Shown in pieces: positions 16,551-25,920 of a stretch of DNA of 64,000 nt; position 1 is the first letter of the stretch, and each line of letters opens with the position of its first letter. Both the position numbers and the translations under genes were made by a program. The DNA comes from Brevibacillus fluminis (GTDB lineage: Bacteria; Bacillota; Bacilli; Brevibacillales; Brevibacillaceae), in contig NZ_RHHQ01000007.1 in assembly GCF_003710825.1 (NCBI RefSeq), forward strand, positions 485,903 to 549,902. Direction: 5' to 3'. The notes under the pieces are model-generated. The model was not told the origin of the DNA and did no database searches. It saw nothing but the letters and a program-made list of their open reading frames with translations.

Positions 16551-19202
16551 ATGATGAAGAAATTAACCGGTAATCAAATTCGTCAAATGTATCTTGATTT
16601 CTTCAAAAGCAAGGGGCACCATGTGGAGCCAAGCGCACCGCTTGTGCCGCATGACGATGCGTCTCTTTTGTGGATCAACTGCGGGATGGCGCCGCTGAAA
16701 AAATATTTCGACGGACGCGAGATTCCAGACAATCCGCGCATCACGAACTCGCAAAAATCGATCCGCACCAACGATATCGAAAATGTCGGCCGCACTGCAC
16801 GCCACCATACGTTCTTTGAAATGTTGGGCAACTTCTCCATCGGCGATTATTTCAAAAAAGAATCGATTCACTGGGCATGGGAATTTTTGACCAGTCCGGA
16901 ATGGATCGGTTTCGATCCTGAGCTGCTGTCCGTCACCATCCATCCGGAAGACGACGATGCGTATGCGGTCTGGCACGACGAGATCGGCATTCCGGCAGAG
17001 CGGATCATCCGTTTGGAAGGCAACTTCTGGGATATCGGCGAAGGCCCATCCGGTCCGAACACCGAGATTTTCTATGACCGCGGTGAGAGCTTCGGCAACG
17101 ATCCGAACGATCCTGAACTGTACCCAGGCGGAGAAAACGAACGCTATCTGGAAATCTGGAACTTGGTGTTCTCCGAGTTCAACCATAATCCAGACCACAC
17201 GTACACGCCATTGCCGAAAAAGAACATCGATACCGGCATGGGGCTGGAGCGGATGGCATCCGTTATCCAGGATAAAGACAACAACTTCGAAACGGATTTG
17301 CTGTTCCCGCTGATCGAGGCTACTAGCAAACTGTCCGGCGTCGCTTACAAAGCGAGCGCGGAAACCGATGTGGCGCTGAAAGTAGTCGCCGACCACGTGC
17401 GTACTGTCGTGTTCGCGACTGGCGACGGCGCGCTGCCATCCAATGAAGGCCGCGGTTATGTCATCCGCCGTTTGCTCCGCCGCGCTGTCCGTATGGGTAA
17501 GCTGCTCGGCATCGAGAAGCCGTTCCTGTGGCAATTGACTGGCGTTGTCTGCGGCATGATGGGCGACCATTATCCAGAGATCACCGACAAGCGTTCCTTC
17601 ATTGAGAAAGTGATTCGCGCCGAAGAAGAGCGTTTCCATGAAACATTGAATGACGGCTTGAGCATCCTCTCCGACATGGTGAAGGCGACCAAAGCAGCTG
17701 GGGGCACGCAGCTCTCCGGTCCAGACACGTTCAAGCTGTATGACACATACGGCTTCCCGGTTGATTTGACCGAGGATTTCGCATTAGAGCAAGGGCTGTC
17801 TGTTGACCGCGAAGGCTTTGACCAAGCGATGAACGAACAGCGTGAACGCGCTCGCGCTGCCCGTCAAGATGTGGACAGCATGAAGACCCAAGGCGGACCG
17901 TTGGGCGAGCTGACGGTTACAAGCGAATTTGTTGGGTATACTGAATTGGAAAGCACTTCCACCGTTGTGGCGATCATTGCTGATAATCAGCTGGTCGATA
18001 CAGCCGAGGAAGGGCAAACTGTGCAAGTGCTGCTCGACCGCACGCCATTCTATGCGGAGAGCGGCGGTCAGATCAATGACCAAGGTACGCTGACCTCCGA
18101 TCTGGTCAAAGCACGCGTGCTGGATGTGCAAAAAGGGCCAATGGGCCAAAACGTGCATACCGTTGTGATCGAAGCAGGCTCCCTAACCAAAGGAGCAGAG
18201 GTACACAGCGCGGTTGACCGCGAAGCGCGCCTCGATATTGTGAAAAATCATACCGCTACTCACTTGCTGCACCAAGCACTGAAAGATGTGCTGGGCAAAC
18301 ACGTTAACCAGGCAGGTTCGCTGGTTGCTCCAGAACGCTTGCGCTTTGACTTCAGCCACATCAGCGCGATCACGCCTGAGGAACTGGAGCAAATCGAACA
18401 GATCGTCAACCAAAAGGTGTGGGCAAACCTGTCCGTGGACATTTCGCTCAAACCGATCGCAGAAGCGAAAGCAATGGGGGCAATGGCGCTGTTCGGTGAG
18501 AAATACGGCGACATCGTTCGCGTGGTAAGAGTGGAAGATTACAGCCTGGAATTGTGCGGCGGCTGCCATGTGAACAACACAGCGGAAATCGGGTTGTTCA
18601 AACTGGTGAGCGAGAGTGGCATTGGAGCAGGTACGCGACGTATCGAAGCGGTAACCGGACGCGGCGCATTCCAGTACCTGAACCAGCAGCTGGTTACACT
18701 GCGCGATGTGGCACATGCCGTAAAATCTCCAATTCTTGCGGAAACACCTGCACGTGTGGAGGCTGTACAACAGCAGCTCAAAGAAGTACAGCGTGAAAAC
18801 GAATCGCTGCGTGCTAAGTTGGGTAACATCGAGGCTGTATCACTCGTCGAACAAGTTAAAGAAGTCGGCGGCGTGAAAGTATTGGCTGCACGTGTATCCG
18901 CAACGGATATGGACAACTTGCGCGGCATGATGGATGAACTGAAAAACCAATTGGGCTCTGCCGTTATCGTGCTCGGAGCAGCTGAAGGCGACAAGGTGAA
19001 CCTGGTTGCGGGCGTCACCAAAGATTTGATCGACCAAGGCTTCCATGCTGGCAAAATCATCAAAGAGGTTGCAACCCGTTGCGGCGGTGGCGGCGGCGGA
19101 CGTCCGGACATGGCGCAAGCCGGCGGAAAAGATCCATCCAAATTGAATGAAGCGCTGGCAGCTGCACTTGAAATGGTACAAACCCAAGCGGTTGCAAAAT
19201 AA
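16551..19202 (+). CDS. alaS: Alanyl-tRNA synthetase
   Basis: Class II synthetase of 883 aa charging tRNA-Ala. The catalytic domain contains [18 protein letters not shown] and the [20 protein letters not shown] region (motif 2), then [12 protein letters not shown] (motif 3). The editing domain carries HTATHLLH near residue 567 and CGGCH at 669-673. The C-terminal dimerisation/C-Ala part ends [17 protein letters not shown] 16551 is seven bases after CAGGGGG; the upstream frame extension from 16458 runs through the terminator and is rejected. Expression is under the T-box. Confidence 0.97.
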   Translation: MMKKLTGNQIRQMYLDFFKSKGHHVEPSAPLVPHDDASLLWINCGMAPLKKYFDGREIPDNPRITNSQKSIRTNDIENVGRTARHHTFFEMLGNFSIGDYFKKESIHWAWEFLTSPEWIGFDPELLSVTIHPEDDDAYAVWHDEIGIPAERIIRLEGNFWDIGEGPSGPNTEIFYDRGESFGNDPNDPELYPGGENERYLEIWNLVFSEFNHNPDHTYTPLPKKNIDTGMGLERMASVIQDKDNNFETDLLFPLIEATSKLSGVAYKASAETDVALKVVADHVRTVVFATGDGALPSNEGRGYVIRRLLRRAVRMGKLLGIEKPFLWQLTGVVCGMMGDHYPEITDKRSFIEKVIRAEEERFHETLNDGLSILSDMVKATKAAGGTQLSGPDTFKLYDTYGFPVDLTEDFALEQGLSVDREGFDQAMNEQRERARAARQDVDSMKTQGGPLGELTVTSEFVGYTELESTSTVVAIIADNQLVDTAEEGQTVQVLLDRTPFYAESGGQINDQGTLTSDLVKARVLDVQKGPMGQNVHTVVIEAGSLTKGAEVHSAVDREARLDIVKNHTATHLLHQALKDVLGKHVNQAGSLVAPERLRFDFSHISAITPEELEQIEQIVNQKVWANLSVDISLKPIAEAKAMGAMALFGEKYGDIVRVVRVEDYSLELCGGCHVNNTAEIGLFKLVSESGIGAGTRRIEAVTGRGAFQYLNQQLVTLRDVAHAVKSPILAETPARVEAVQQQLKEVQRENESLRAKLGNIEAVSLVEQVKEVGGVKVLAARVSATDMDNLRGMMDELKNQLGSAVIVLGAAEGDKVNLVAGVTKDLIDQGFHAGKIIKEVATRCGGGGGGRPDMAQAGGKDPSKLNEALAAALEMVQTQAVAK

Positions 19203-19274
19203 ACAAGCAGGAGTTTTTGGTGTGCCAGACGAATAAACTGGGTATCAAACCCTTGACGAACCGAGGTGTTACAG

Positions 19275-19544
19275 ATGAATTTCATGGATAATACGATGAA
19301 ATACTCCGTTCCTAAAGACAATAGCGAGGCTGAGGTGAGGGAAACCTTAACCGAAGTGTACAAAGCGCTGCAGGAGAAAGGATACAATCCGATCACGCAG
19401 ATCGTGGGCTACTTGCTCTCCGGGGACCCGGCGTTTATTCCACGGCACAACAACGCGCGTAGTTTGATCGGCAAGATCGAACGCGACAAATTGATTGAAG
19501 AATTGGTGCGGGGCTATTTAGCCAACCAGAAGAAAGAGTCGTAG
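19275..19544 (+). CDS. yrzL: IreB/YrzL family regulatory protein (DUF965)
   Basis: 89-aa cytosolic protein with the family core [30 protein letters not shown]. In Enterococcus faecalis IreB is a substrate of the IreK kinase in cell-wall stress signalling. The ATG at 19275 matches the family start (short head then MKYS); GAGGTG lies about seven bases upstream. Position between alaS and ruvX is the conserved Firmicutes arrangement. Confidence 0.93.
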   Translation: MNFMDNTMKYSVPKDNSEAEVRETLTEVYKALQEKGYNPITQIVGYLLSGDPAFIPRHNNARSLIGKIERDKLIEELVRGYLANQKKES

Positions 19545-19553
19545 CGGAGGATT

Positions 19554-19967
19554 ATGCGAGTACTTGGTTTGGATTATGGCGACAAGACGATTGGCGTCGC
19601 GGTCAGCGATGAATTGGGCTGGACGGCCCAGGGTGTCGAAACGATCCGACGCCAATCGGGTGAAAAAGATTTGGCACGTCTGCGCGAGCTGATCGGACAG
19701 TATCAGGTAGGAAAGATCGTTGTCGGTCTTCCGAAAAACATGAACGGGACGATCGGCCCGCGGGGCGAGCTTTGCCAAAAATTTGCTGACAAATTGGCAC
19801 GGGAATTCTCTCTTCAGGTTACACTATGGGATGAACGACTGACCACGATGGCAGCCGAAAAAATGTTGATCTCCGCTGATGTGAGCAGGGAAAAACGCAA
19901 AAAAGTAATTGATAAAATGGCGGCGACCCTCATTTTGCAGGGATACCTGGACGCCAATTCGAGGTGA
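19554..19967 (+). CDS. ruvX: RuvX/YqgF family RNase H-fold nuclease
   Basis: 137-aa RNase H-fold protein, linked to pre-16S rRNA 5' maturation (YqgF) and Holliday junction resolution. Catalytic signatures are [16 protein letters not shown] at the N-terminus, [16 protein letters not shown] and [13 protein letters not shown]. It starts nine bases after yrzL with GCGGAGG, and its stop overlaps the ribosome site of the next gene. In B. subtilis this is yrrK. Confidence 0.93.
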   Translation: MRVLGLDYGDKTIGVAVSDELGWTAQGVETIRRQSGEKDLARLRELIGQYQVGKIVVGLPKNMNGTIGPRGELCQKFADKLAREFSLQVTLWDERLTTMAAEKMLISADVSREKRKKVIDKMAATLILQGYLDANSR

Positions 19968-19972
19968 CGAGC

Positions 19973-20263
19973 ATGAGTGAAGAGATGATGGAAGAGTTTG
20001 AAGTAGGCGACGTAATTGCGTTGACCGAGGAAGGTAACGACGAGTCCCGCGATTTTCGGATCATGTACATTTTTGATATCGAGGACCAATCCTATCTGGT
20101 GCTGGTCCCGGTAGATCAAGAAGAGGACGAAGAGTACGAGGTGCACTTCCTGCGTTACGACGGTACGGATATGCTCCAGCCGATCGAGGACGATGAAGAG
20201 TGGGAGCGAGTCGAAGCTACATTCGAGACGCTGATCGCGGATCTGGAAAAAGAAGACATCTAA
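19973..20263 (+). CDS. yrzB: DUF1292 protein YrzB
   Basis: Very acidic 96-aa protein (long runs of Glu/Asp, few basic residues) with FRIMYIFDIEDQSYLVLVP and a C-terminal ERVEATFETL, typical of DUF1292. Function is unknown. ATG 19973 lies five bases beyond the GAGGTGACG that overlaps the ruvX stop. An upstream GTG (19964) would overlap ruvX and lacks its own site. Confidence 0.88.
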   Translation: MSEEMMEEFEVGDVIALTEEGNDESRDFRIMYIFDIEDQSYLVLVPVDQEEDEEYEVHFLRYDGTDMLQPIEDDEEWERVEATFETLIADLEKEDI

Positions 20264-20267
20264 AAGG

Positions 20268-20305
20268 AAAGCCGGTGGGCCAATATTGGCCGCCGGCTTT
20301 TTTAC
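20268..20305 (+). terminator. Intrinsic terminator after yrzB
   Basis: AAAGCCGG-GGCC pairs with GGCC-CCGGCTTT, then further T. It ends the alaS-yrzL-ruvX-yrzB unit and overlaps the 3' end of the convergent GNAT gene. Confidence 0.85.
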
Positions 20306-20841
20306 TTGCTGGAATAACGACTGGTGTGATACAGGACGTGGTTACACAGCGGTCTGTCTTTCGCAACTTTCGGATGATCGAAATGGTTGATGAAGCGCAT
20401 GCCGATTTTTTCCATCACGTTTTTGGAAGGGACATTGATAGCGGCTGTAAAGCTATATACATCGTGAAAACCTAACTCGCTAAAGCCATAACGCAAACTG
20501 GCTGCGGCTCCCTCCGTTGCAAAGCCTTTGCCCCAAGCTTCTTTTTTCAACCGCCAGCCGATTTCGATGCACGGTGTGAAATCAGACTCGAAGGTGGCAC
20601 GATGAAAGCCGATGAAGCCAATGAACTCGCTGTTTTCCTTTACTTCTACGGCGTACAACCCATAACCGCTTTCGTGAAACTCGGCGACAATCGCTTGGTG
20701 GAACGCATCCGTCTCTTCGGCGGATAACCGTTTTGGAAAATAGTTCATCACCTGCTCATCCGCATTCATCTGGCGAAAAGGCTCCAGGTCAGCATGGTCC
20801 CAGTCACGCAACCGCAAACGGGGAGTTTCGAAATAAATCAT
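20302..20841 (-). CDS. GNAT N-acetyltransferase (RimJ/RimL type)
   Basis: 179-aa acetyltransferase using acetyl-CoA. It starts MIYFETPRLRLRDW, as RimJ/RimL-type enzymes do, and the acetyl-CoA loop is WGKGFATEGAAA near residues 100-111, followed by the typical N-x-x-S-x-x-V-x-x-K-x-G helix (NVPSKNVMEKIGM). Acceptor substrate unknown. GGAGGTG precedes the ATG. It is inserted on the opposite strand between yrzB and mltG, interrupting the B. subtilis-like order. Confidence 0.9.
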   Translation of the reverse strand: MIYFETPRLRLRDWDHADLEPFRQMNADEQVMNYFPKRLSAEETDAFHQAIVAEFHESGYGLYAVEVKENSEFIGFIGFHRATFESDFTPCIEIGWRLKKEAWGKGFATEGAAASLRYGFSELGFHDVYSFTAAINVPSKNVMEKIGMRFINHFDHPKVAKDRPLCNHVLYHTSRYSSK

Positions 20842-20912
20842 GTTACACCTCCATGGATGGCGAAGATTTTTAATTCCACCTATTTACAGAAAAAGCGTAT
20901 GGAAACTTTATT

Positions 20913-20941
20913 ATAGTAGCTGGACGAAAAAATAAGCGCAA
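20913..20941 (-). promoter_or_regulatory. Probable promoter of the GNAT gene
   Basis: Minus strand TTGCGC, 17-base spacer, TACTAT, about 70 bp before the start codon. Confidence 0.45.
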
Positions 20942-21087
20942 GCACGAAAAAATGAGAGCAGCGAAATTCGGAGTGGATGCAGCACCTTGTCCCAGACGCC
21001 CGGCTGCTTTTTTTGTTGGCTGCAATCGCCAACTGGAAGATGACAAGTTTTCTGCCGCGAGATGGTGCAAGCGGGACAATCTTTCGG

Positions 21088-21093
21088 TATAAT
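21088..21093 (+). promoter_or_regulatory. Putative -10 box of mltG
   Basis: An exact TATAAT lies 34 bp before the mltG start. The -35 position (GTGCAA) is poor. In the rest of 20842-21126 the only other feature is a weak GCAGC/GCTGC hairpin followed by T7 near 20979-21014, with no gene to terminate on that strand. Confidence 0.45.
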
Positions 21094-21126
21094 GTATGGC
21101 GACGAGGGACAGAGGAGGCTATGTGC

Positions 21127-22233
21127 TTGAACCAACCGAACAAAAAAATAGAGAGACCGGTTGTAATCAGATCTGCGAAAGCGGGGATGAGACGCCGGGG
21201 AAATCGGATCATCAAGCTGATTCTCGGAGTAATCATCTTAGGTATAGTGGCATTGGGAGCAGGGGGACTCTATGTTTATTCCGAACTCCAGCCCGTCGAA
21301 GGCACGGGTACCAAGCAGGTTGTGATTCCTCCGGGCTCATCGATCGCCCAGATCGGGACGATTCTAGAGCAGGCCGGACTCATCAAAAACGGTACGTTGT
21401 TTCGCTATTATGTGAAGCTGAAAGGAATCGGCAGCCATTTGCAAGCCGGTGAATACAAGCTGACGGCCGGGCTTCCGATCGAGCAGCTGATCGCGCCGAT
21501 CCAAGAGGGTGATGTGGTGGACAATTCGGTCCGCTTCACGATTCCGGAAGGCTGGAATATCGAGCAAATCGCAGCGTCGCTGGAGGAAAAAGGTCTGGTG
21601 ACAAAAGCCGATTTTTTAAAGGAAGCCAATGAAGGACAGTTTCCTGAATTTCCGTTTGTCGCTCAAATTCCACAAAACAAAGAGCGAAAAAATCGATTGG
21701 AAGGCTATTTGTTTCCGGAAACATATGATGTGAACAAAGGCGCGAATGCGCAAGAAATTCTCGCCAAGATGCTCGGACAATTCGATAAGGAATTTAAGCC
21801 AGAATGGAAAGAGACACTAAAGGCGCACAATTTGACAATGGATGACGCCGTCAATCTGGCCTCGATCATTGAGCGGGAAGTGGTCGTTGACAAGGAGCGT
21901 CCGATTGTCGCGGGTGTGTTTTTTAACCGGATGCGTGATGGCTGGATGCTGCAGTCCTGTGCGACCGTTCAGTTCGTGCTGGGCAAGCAGCGCGATCGGA
22001 TCACGTTTGACGATCTCAAAATCAACAGTCCTTACAACACATACATCCACAAAGGCTTGCCGCCTGGACCGATCGCCAATCCGGGCAGAGCTTCGCTGGC
22101 CGCTGTCGTGGAGCCGGCAAAAACCGACTATTTCTTTTTCGTAACCAAAAAGGACGGGTCCTCCGAGCACTTTTTTTCCAAAACGCTCGCGGAGCATTTG
22201 GCCAAGGATGCAAAGAGCAGAGGAAACTGGTAA
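21127..22233 (+). CDS. mltG: Endolytic transglycosylase MltG (YceG-like)
   Basis: Single-pass membrane enzyme cleaving nascent glycan strands during peptidoglycan synthesis. The 368-aa protein has a basic cytoplasmic head, a TM segment (about 30-52), a LysM-like region (KQVVIPPGSSIAQIGTIL) and the YceG domain with the catalytic glutamate in NLASIIEREVV and FFNRMRDGWMLQSCATVQF. TTG 21127 is eight bases after AGGAGG and is preferred; ATG 21121 is only two bases away. In B. subtilis this is yrrL. Confidence 0.92.
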   Translation: MNQPNKKIERPVVIRSAKAGMRRRGNRIIKLILGVIILGIVALGAGGLYVYSELQPVEGTGTKQVVIPPGSSIAQIGTILEQAGLIKNGTLFRYYVKLKGIGSHLQAGEYKLTAGLPIEQLIAPIQEGDVVDNSVRFTIPEGWNIEQIAASLEEKGLVTKADFLKEANEGQFPEFPFVAQIPQNKERKNRLEGYLFPETYDVNKGANAQEILAKMLGQFDKEFKPEWKETLKAHNLTMDDAVNLASIIEREVVVDKERPIVAGVFFNRMRDGWMLQSCATVQFVLGKQRDRITFDDLKINSPYNTYIHKGLPPGPIANPGRASLAAVVEPAKTDYFFFVTKKDGSSEHFFSKTLAEHLAKDAKSRGNW

Positions 22234-22260
22234 GCAAATGTGTGAAGGAGGTTTTTTTGT

Positions 22261-22896
22261 ATGATTACGGCACCGCAAATTGAGGCGTATATCGCCTCGC
22301 TTATTCCGGCGCGTTCGCCGCTGTTGACCCGCATGGAGGAAGAAGCTCACGCCGAGCACATTCCGATCATCCAGCTGCCGTCTGCGCAGCTGATGCGTTT
22401 TTTTGTGATGCAGCATCAGCCCAAATCGATCTTGGAAATCGGCACGGCGATCGGGTATTCGACAATCTGGCTTGCGGAAGCAGCACCTGATGCACGAATC
22501 GTCACGATGGAGATCGATCAGGAGCGGATCAGCCGTGCACGACAAAATTTCGCTGAAGCGGGCGTGACCGAGCGCATTGAATTGTTGGATCAGGACGCGA
22601 CGAAGGGCTTGCCAGAGAGCTATCGCTTCGATTGCCTGTTCATTGATGCGGCAAAAGGGCAATACCGTACTTTTCTGGATCTGTATGTGCCGCACTTGAA
22701 TCCAGGCGGCTTGGTCATCAGCGATAATGTATTGTTCCGCGGTCAGGTAGCTGATCTCGAATCCGCAACGCCACGTCAGCGGCCAATGGTTGAGAAAATC
22801 GATGGTTTTAATCGTTATTTGGCAGCGCATCCACTGCTCGACACAACCTTCATCCCCATCGGCGATGGACTGGCTGTCAGCGTATTGCGTAAGTAA
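22261..22896 (+). CDS. trmR: SAM-dependent O-methyltransferase YrrM/TrmR
   Basis: 211-aa class I methyltransferase. It shows SAM motif I LEIGTAIGYST, acidic loop MEIDQER, and catalytic-metal style FIDAAKGQY and ISDNVLFRG. The B. subtilis orthologue TrmR methylates 5-hydroxyuridine at tRNA position 34. The hydroxylation partners yrrN/yrrO, which follow yrrM in B. subtilis, are absent here and udk follows directly. AAGGAGG precedes the ATG; the gene sits 27 bp after mltG and shares its operon. Confidence 0.9.
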   Translation: MITAPQIEAYIASLIPARSPLLTRMEEEAHAEHIPIIQLPSAQLMRFFVMQHQPKSILEIGTAIGYSTIWLAEAAPDARIVTMEIDQERISRARQNFAEAGVTERIELLDQDATKGLPESYRFDCLFIDAAKGQYRTFLDLYVPHLNPGGLVISDNVLFRGQVADLESATPRQRPMVEKIDGFNRYLAAHPLLDTTFIPIGDGLAVSVLRK

Positions 22897-22914
22897 GGAA
22901 GGGGAATTCACGAG

Positions 22915-23559
22915 ATGGCGCACCACCCAATTTTGATCGGGGTTGCGGGAGGAAGCGGTTCCGGCAAAACGACCGTTGCTTCCGCCTTATATAAACAGTT
23001 TCAACATGAAAGCATTACGATGATCGAGCAGGACTCCTATTATAAGGACCAGTCGCACATGCTCCCGGAGGAACGCGTTCATACGAACTATGATCATCCG
23101 CTTGCGTTCGACAATGATTTGCTGCTGCATCATTTGCAAGAGCTTTTGGCAGGCAGAAGCATCCGGAAGCCGGTTTATGACTTCAAGGTGAACAACCGTG
23201 CCAAAGAGACCGTCTTGGTTGAGACGAAAGATGTCATTATCTTGGAAGGGATGATGATTTTCGAGGACGAGCGCATCCGCGATTTGATGGACATCAAGGT
23301 TTTCGTCGATACGGATGCCGACGTACGGATCGTACGGCGGATACAGCGTGACATCGAAGAACGAGGCCGGACACTCCAATCGGTCATCGACAGGTACTTG
23401 AATGTGGTGCGGGTGATGCACCTGCAATTCATCGAGCCGACCAAACGCTATGCGGACATCATCGTACCTGAGGGTGGCTATAATCGAGTGGCGCTTGATT
23501 TGCTCGCGAACAAGATCGATAGCATTTTGGCGGAAAAAAGAGAATATCAGGAGCAATAA
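22915..23559 (+). CDS. udk: Uridine kinase
   Basis: Phosphorylates uridine and cytidine in pyrimidine salvage. The 214-aa protein has the P-loop [12 protein letters not shown] near residues 9-20, [27 protein letters not shown] and the [12 protein letters not shown] lid. Length is standard. It lies between trmR and the penicillin-binding protein, as in B. subtilis except that yrrN, yrrO and greA are missing. Confidence 0.95.
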   Translation: MAHHPILIGVAGGSGSGKTTVASALYKQFQHESITMIEQDSYYKDQSHMLPEERVHTNYDHPLAFDNDLLLHHLQELLAGRSIRKPVYDFKVNNRAKETVLVETKDVIILEGMMIFEDERIRDLMDIKVFVDTDADVRIVRRIQRDIEERGRTLQSVIDRYLNVVRVMHLQFIEPTKRYADIIVPEGGYNRVALDLLANKIDSILAEKREYQEQ

Positions 23560-23615
23560 AATGCGTGTGTTCCCTCCATTTGGCAAATACTAATTGCCGA
23601 TTGGGGGGATTTTTG

Positions 23616-25451
23616 TTGAATAAGACGAGACAAATCAAACAGCGCAGCACGCTTGCGCTTTTCCTTTTTACATTGTTATGGGTCGGGTTGGTGACACGGC
23701 TCGGTTGGATTCAGGTCGTGGCTACCCATCACTTTTCCGATCATGATGTCGATTTGGTCAAAAGCGCGGTGAAGCAGCGGGAGCAAACGATCAAGCTGTC
23801 CAGCGGGCGCGGCGAGATATTGGACAAGGACGGCATGTCGCTAACAGGAAAGGAGCAGCGGGTGCTGGCTGTGTTTCCGCTTGCCCGCAAAAACCTGCTG
23901 GATGAAAAAGCCTTCACAGAATTGGCACGGCTCATCGGTCAACCCGAGCAAGGCTTGCGCAAGCAGCTGCAAATGGCAAAGCAGCCCGAGATTGTGCGCG
24001 ATGAGAAAGGAGAGTCTGTCCGGTTAACGACAGGACAGATGGCGCAAATCAATCAGCTCGAACTTCCGGGAATTGTCGCCATCACCGTTGCCGAGCGGTA
24101 TCAAGAAAATGAAATCGCCAAGCAGGTGATCGGCTATATACACCAGAGCCCTGAGCTGGTAAAAGAGCGTTATTTGCAGGAATGGAAAGCTAATCAAATG
24201 ACGCTCGCTACACAGGTTGGGGCATCGGGGCTAGAAAAAAGCTTCGACCGCTTTTTGCAGGGGGTGGAGCCTGATGAACTCTCCTACTACGTTGACGGGC
24301 AAGGTCATCTGTTGCGTGGATTGGACCTCCGCCACCATGCGGGGCACAACCAATTTTATCCGCTATCCGTGAAAACGACGCTCGATCGGGCAATCCAGGA
24401 GCAGCTCGAACAAGTTGCAGATGAGAGCGGGCTGAATGAAGGCGCGATCGTCGTGCTCGATGTGACCAATGCCGACATCGTCGCTATGGTTTCCCGTCCG
24501 CAGTTTGATCCCACCAAGCTGCAGGCTAGCGATGCGTCATGGCAAAATCATGCGACGAAGCAGCTGGCGCCGGGCTCTGTATTCAAGACTGTTGTGGCTG
24601 CAGCGGCATTGGGAGAGGGGATCGTTTCGCCCACTGACCGTTTTTTGTGTGAGGGGGAATACGGTAAATTCGGTTTTTCCTGCTGGAACAAAGCGGGGCA
24701 TGGCAGCATTACTTTGGAGGAAGCGTTCGCTGAATCTTGCAATATCGCTTTCGCCAAAATCGCCAGTCAGGTTGGGGGAGACACGATCGCCGCTTATGCC
24801 GAGCGGTTTGGGTTAGGGGCTGAGGTGGGGCATGTAACAGCAGCGCTTTTCAAACAGGAGCAGTTCCGCCAGATTTCGGGTGAGGAAGCTGGGCGCGTAT
24901 TTTCTCCTACTGTATCGCGCGAGGATGAAGGCGTGCTGATCCAGACCGCTATCGGGCAGCGGGATGTGCGGATGACACCGCTTCAGGCGGCCAATATGAT
25001 GGTGACGATTGCAAACGGCGGGCACGTCTATCAGCCGCGGCTTGTCTCTCATATTTTGTATCGAAACGGAGGCAATTTTTTTACGTTCGAGTCCAAGCCT
25101 TCTCAAGCAAAAGGGATTGATCTCGTCACCGCGTACAAGCTCAGGCGGATGATGCGGCAGGTCGTGGAAAAGGGAACGGGCAAGCTTCTGCAGGAGGCGA
25201 AATGGAGTGTGGCCGGCAAAAGCGGGACCGCCGAGACAGAAAAAAACGGCGAGCCCCGCAACCATCAATGGTTTGTCGGATATGCTCCCGCCGATGAGCC
25301 GCGTTACGCCATCGCGGTGGTGGCTGAAAATCGGCAAAACGGCAGCTCTCATTTGGCCACGAAATTGTTCAAATCGGTTGTGGATCACCTTGCTTTTCAC
25401 GATCATACAGTGTCACTTGGCGGAACGGCCGGAGCGAGCCTGCCAAAATGA
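23616..25451 (+). CDS. pbpI: Class B penicillin-binding protein (PbpI/PBP4b-like transpeptidase)
   Basis: Membrane-anchored DD-transpeptidase cross-linking peptidoglycan, 611 aa. A TM anchor spans about 14-33. The N-terminal dimerisation domain contains SGRGEILDKDG, and the transpeptidase domain has Ser321 and Lys324 in PGSVFKT, SCN at 374-376 and KSG at 535-537. TTG 23616 follows GGGGGG by seven bases. The symbol rests on synteny (end of the yrr cluster). Its 3' end overlaps the convergent JAMM gene by 83 bp. Confidence 0.9.
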   Translation: MNKTRQIKQRSTLALFLFTLLWVGLVTRLGWIQVVATHHFSDHDVDLVKSAVKQREQTIKLSSGRGEILDKDGMSLTGKEQRVLAVFPLARKNLLDEKAFTELARLIGQPEQGLRKQLQMAKQPEIVRDEKGESVRLTTGQMAQINQLELPGIVAITVAERYQENEIAKQVIGYIHQSPELVKERYLQEWKANQMTLATQVGASGLEKSFDRFLQGVEPDELSYYVDGQGHLLRGLDLRHHAGHNQFYPLSVKTTLDRAIQEQLEQVADESGLNEGAIVVLDVTNADIVAMVSRPQFDPTKLQASDASWQNHATKQLAPGSVFKTVVAAAALGEGIVSPTDRFLCEGEYGKFGFSCWNKAGHGSITLEEAFAESCNIAFAKIASQVGGDTIAAYAERFGLGAEVGHVTAALFKQEQFRQISGEEAGRVFSPTVSREDEGVLIQTAIGQRDVRMTPLQAANMMVTIANGGHVYQPRLVSHILYRNGGNFFTFESKPSQAKGIDLVTAYKLRRMMRQVVEKGTGKLLQEAKWSVAGKSGTAETEKNGEPRNHQWFVGYAPADEPRYAIAVVAENRQNGSSHLATKLFKSVVDHLAFHDHTVSLGGTAGASLPK

Positions 25452-25860
25452 ATCCCTTGGCCTGAATTTGCTGCTGTTTTCCCAGCCCGACAATGAGCAT
25501 AATGGGGGATTTTGAGCCGTATTTGGCTTCGAATGCCTTCGTGGCGATTGTATGCTTGTCTGCACGACTTGGCGACAGGTTTCGGACGGTATGGCTGTGC
25601 CAGTCGCCGATATATTGCCAGCGACGCGTGCTTCGCGCCTGCAATCGCGTTACAAGGTTATTTAAATAAGAATCGTCAAAGACGACGGTGAGCGGCTGAT
25701 GAACAGCCTTTGGGCCTGGCTCGCTCGCATACGTGACCAGCCAGTCGCGGGCGTTCAATTGGTAGCCCATCATGATCCCGCCGGTTTCCACACCGGGATT
25801 GCGCGAGACCGCTTGCTGGATTTGCCGGTGCGCTCGCGGCGAAAGGTATAGCGTTGACAT
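25369..25860 (-). CDS. JAMM/MPN+ metalloprotease-like protein (Mov34/PAD-1 family)
   Basis: 163-aa protein with a complete JAMM zinc site: Glu25 (PGVETGG), His88 and His90 (DWHSH), Ser98 and Asp101, giving HxH-x7-Sx2D. Such enzymes are zinc isopeptidases or peptidases. Bacterial ones act with ubiquitin-like sulfur carriers or in defence islands. No ThiS-like, E1-like or E2-like gene is nearby, so the substrate is unknown. It lies 60 bp downstream of pucR on the same strand and probably shares its transcript. The last 83 bp overlap pbpI tail to tail. Confidence 0.8.
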   Translation of the reverse strand: MSTLYLSPRAHRQIQQAVSRNPGVETGGIMMGYQLNARDWLVTYASEPGPKAVHQPLTVVFDDSYLNNLVTRLQARSTRRWQYIGDWHSHTVRNLSPSRADKHTIATKAFEAKYGSKSPIMLIVGLGKQQQIQAKGFILAGSLRPFRQVTLYDREKQGDPQPI

Positions 25861-25920
25861 CGGGTAAACCCTCCTTCGGGCAGCTTCCCGTTATCATATG
25901 CGATGACAGCCAGGAAGGGT

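Noticed and set aside
16563..17639. 358-codon minus-strand frame opposite alaS
   Set aside because: Shadow of the strongly biased alaS codons; no protein features.
21817..22926. 369-codon minus-strand frame opposite mltG and trmR
   Set aside because: Spans two well-supported genes and an intergenic ribosome site; no recognisable domain.
25369..25860. JAMM gene as part of a CBASS or bacterial ubiquitination-like defence system
   Set aside because: No cyclase, E1/E2-like, ubiquitin-like or effector gene is within reach.
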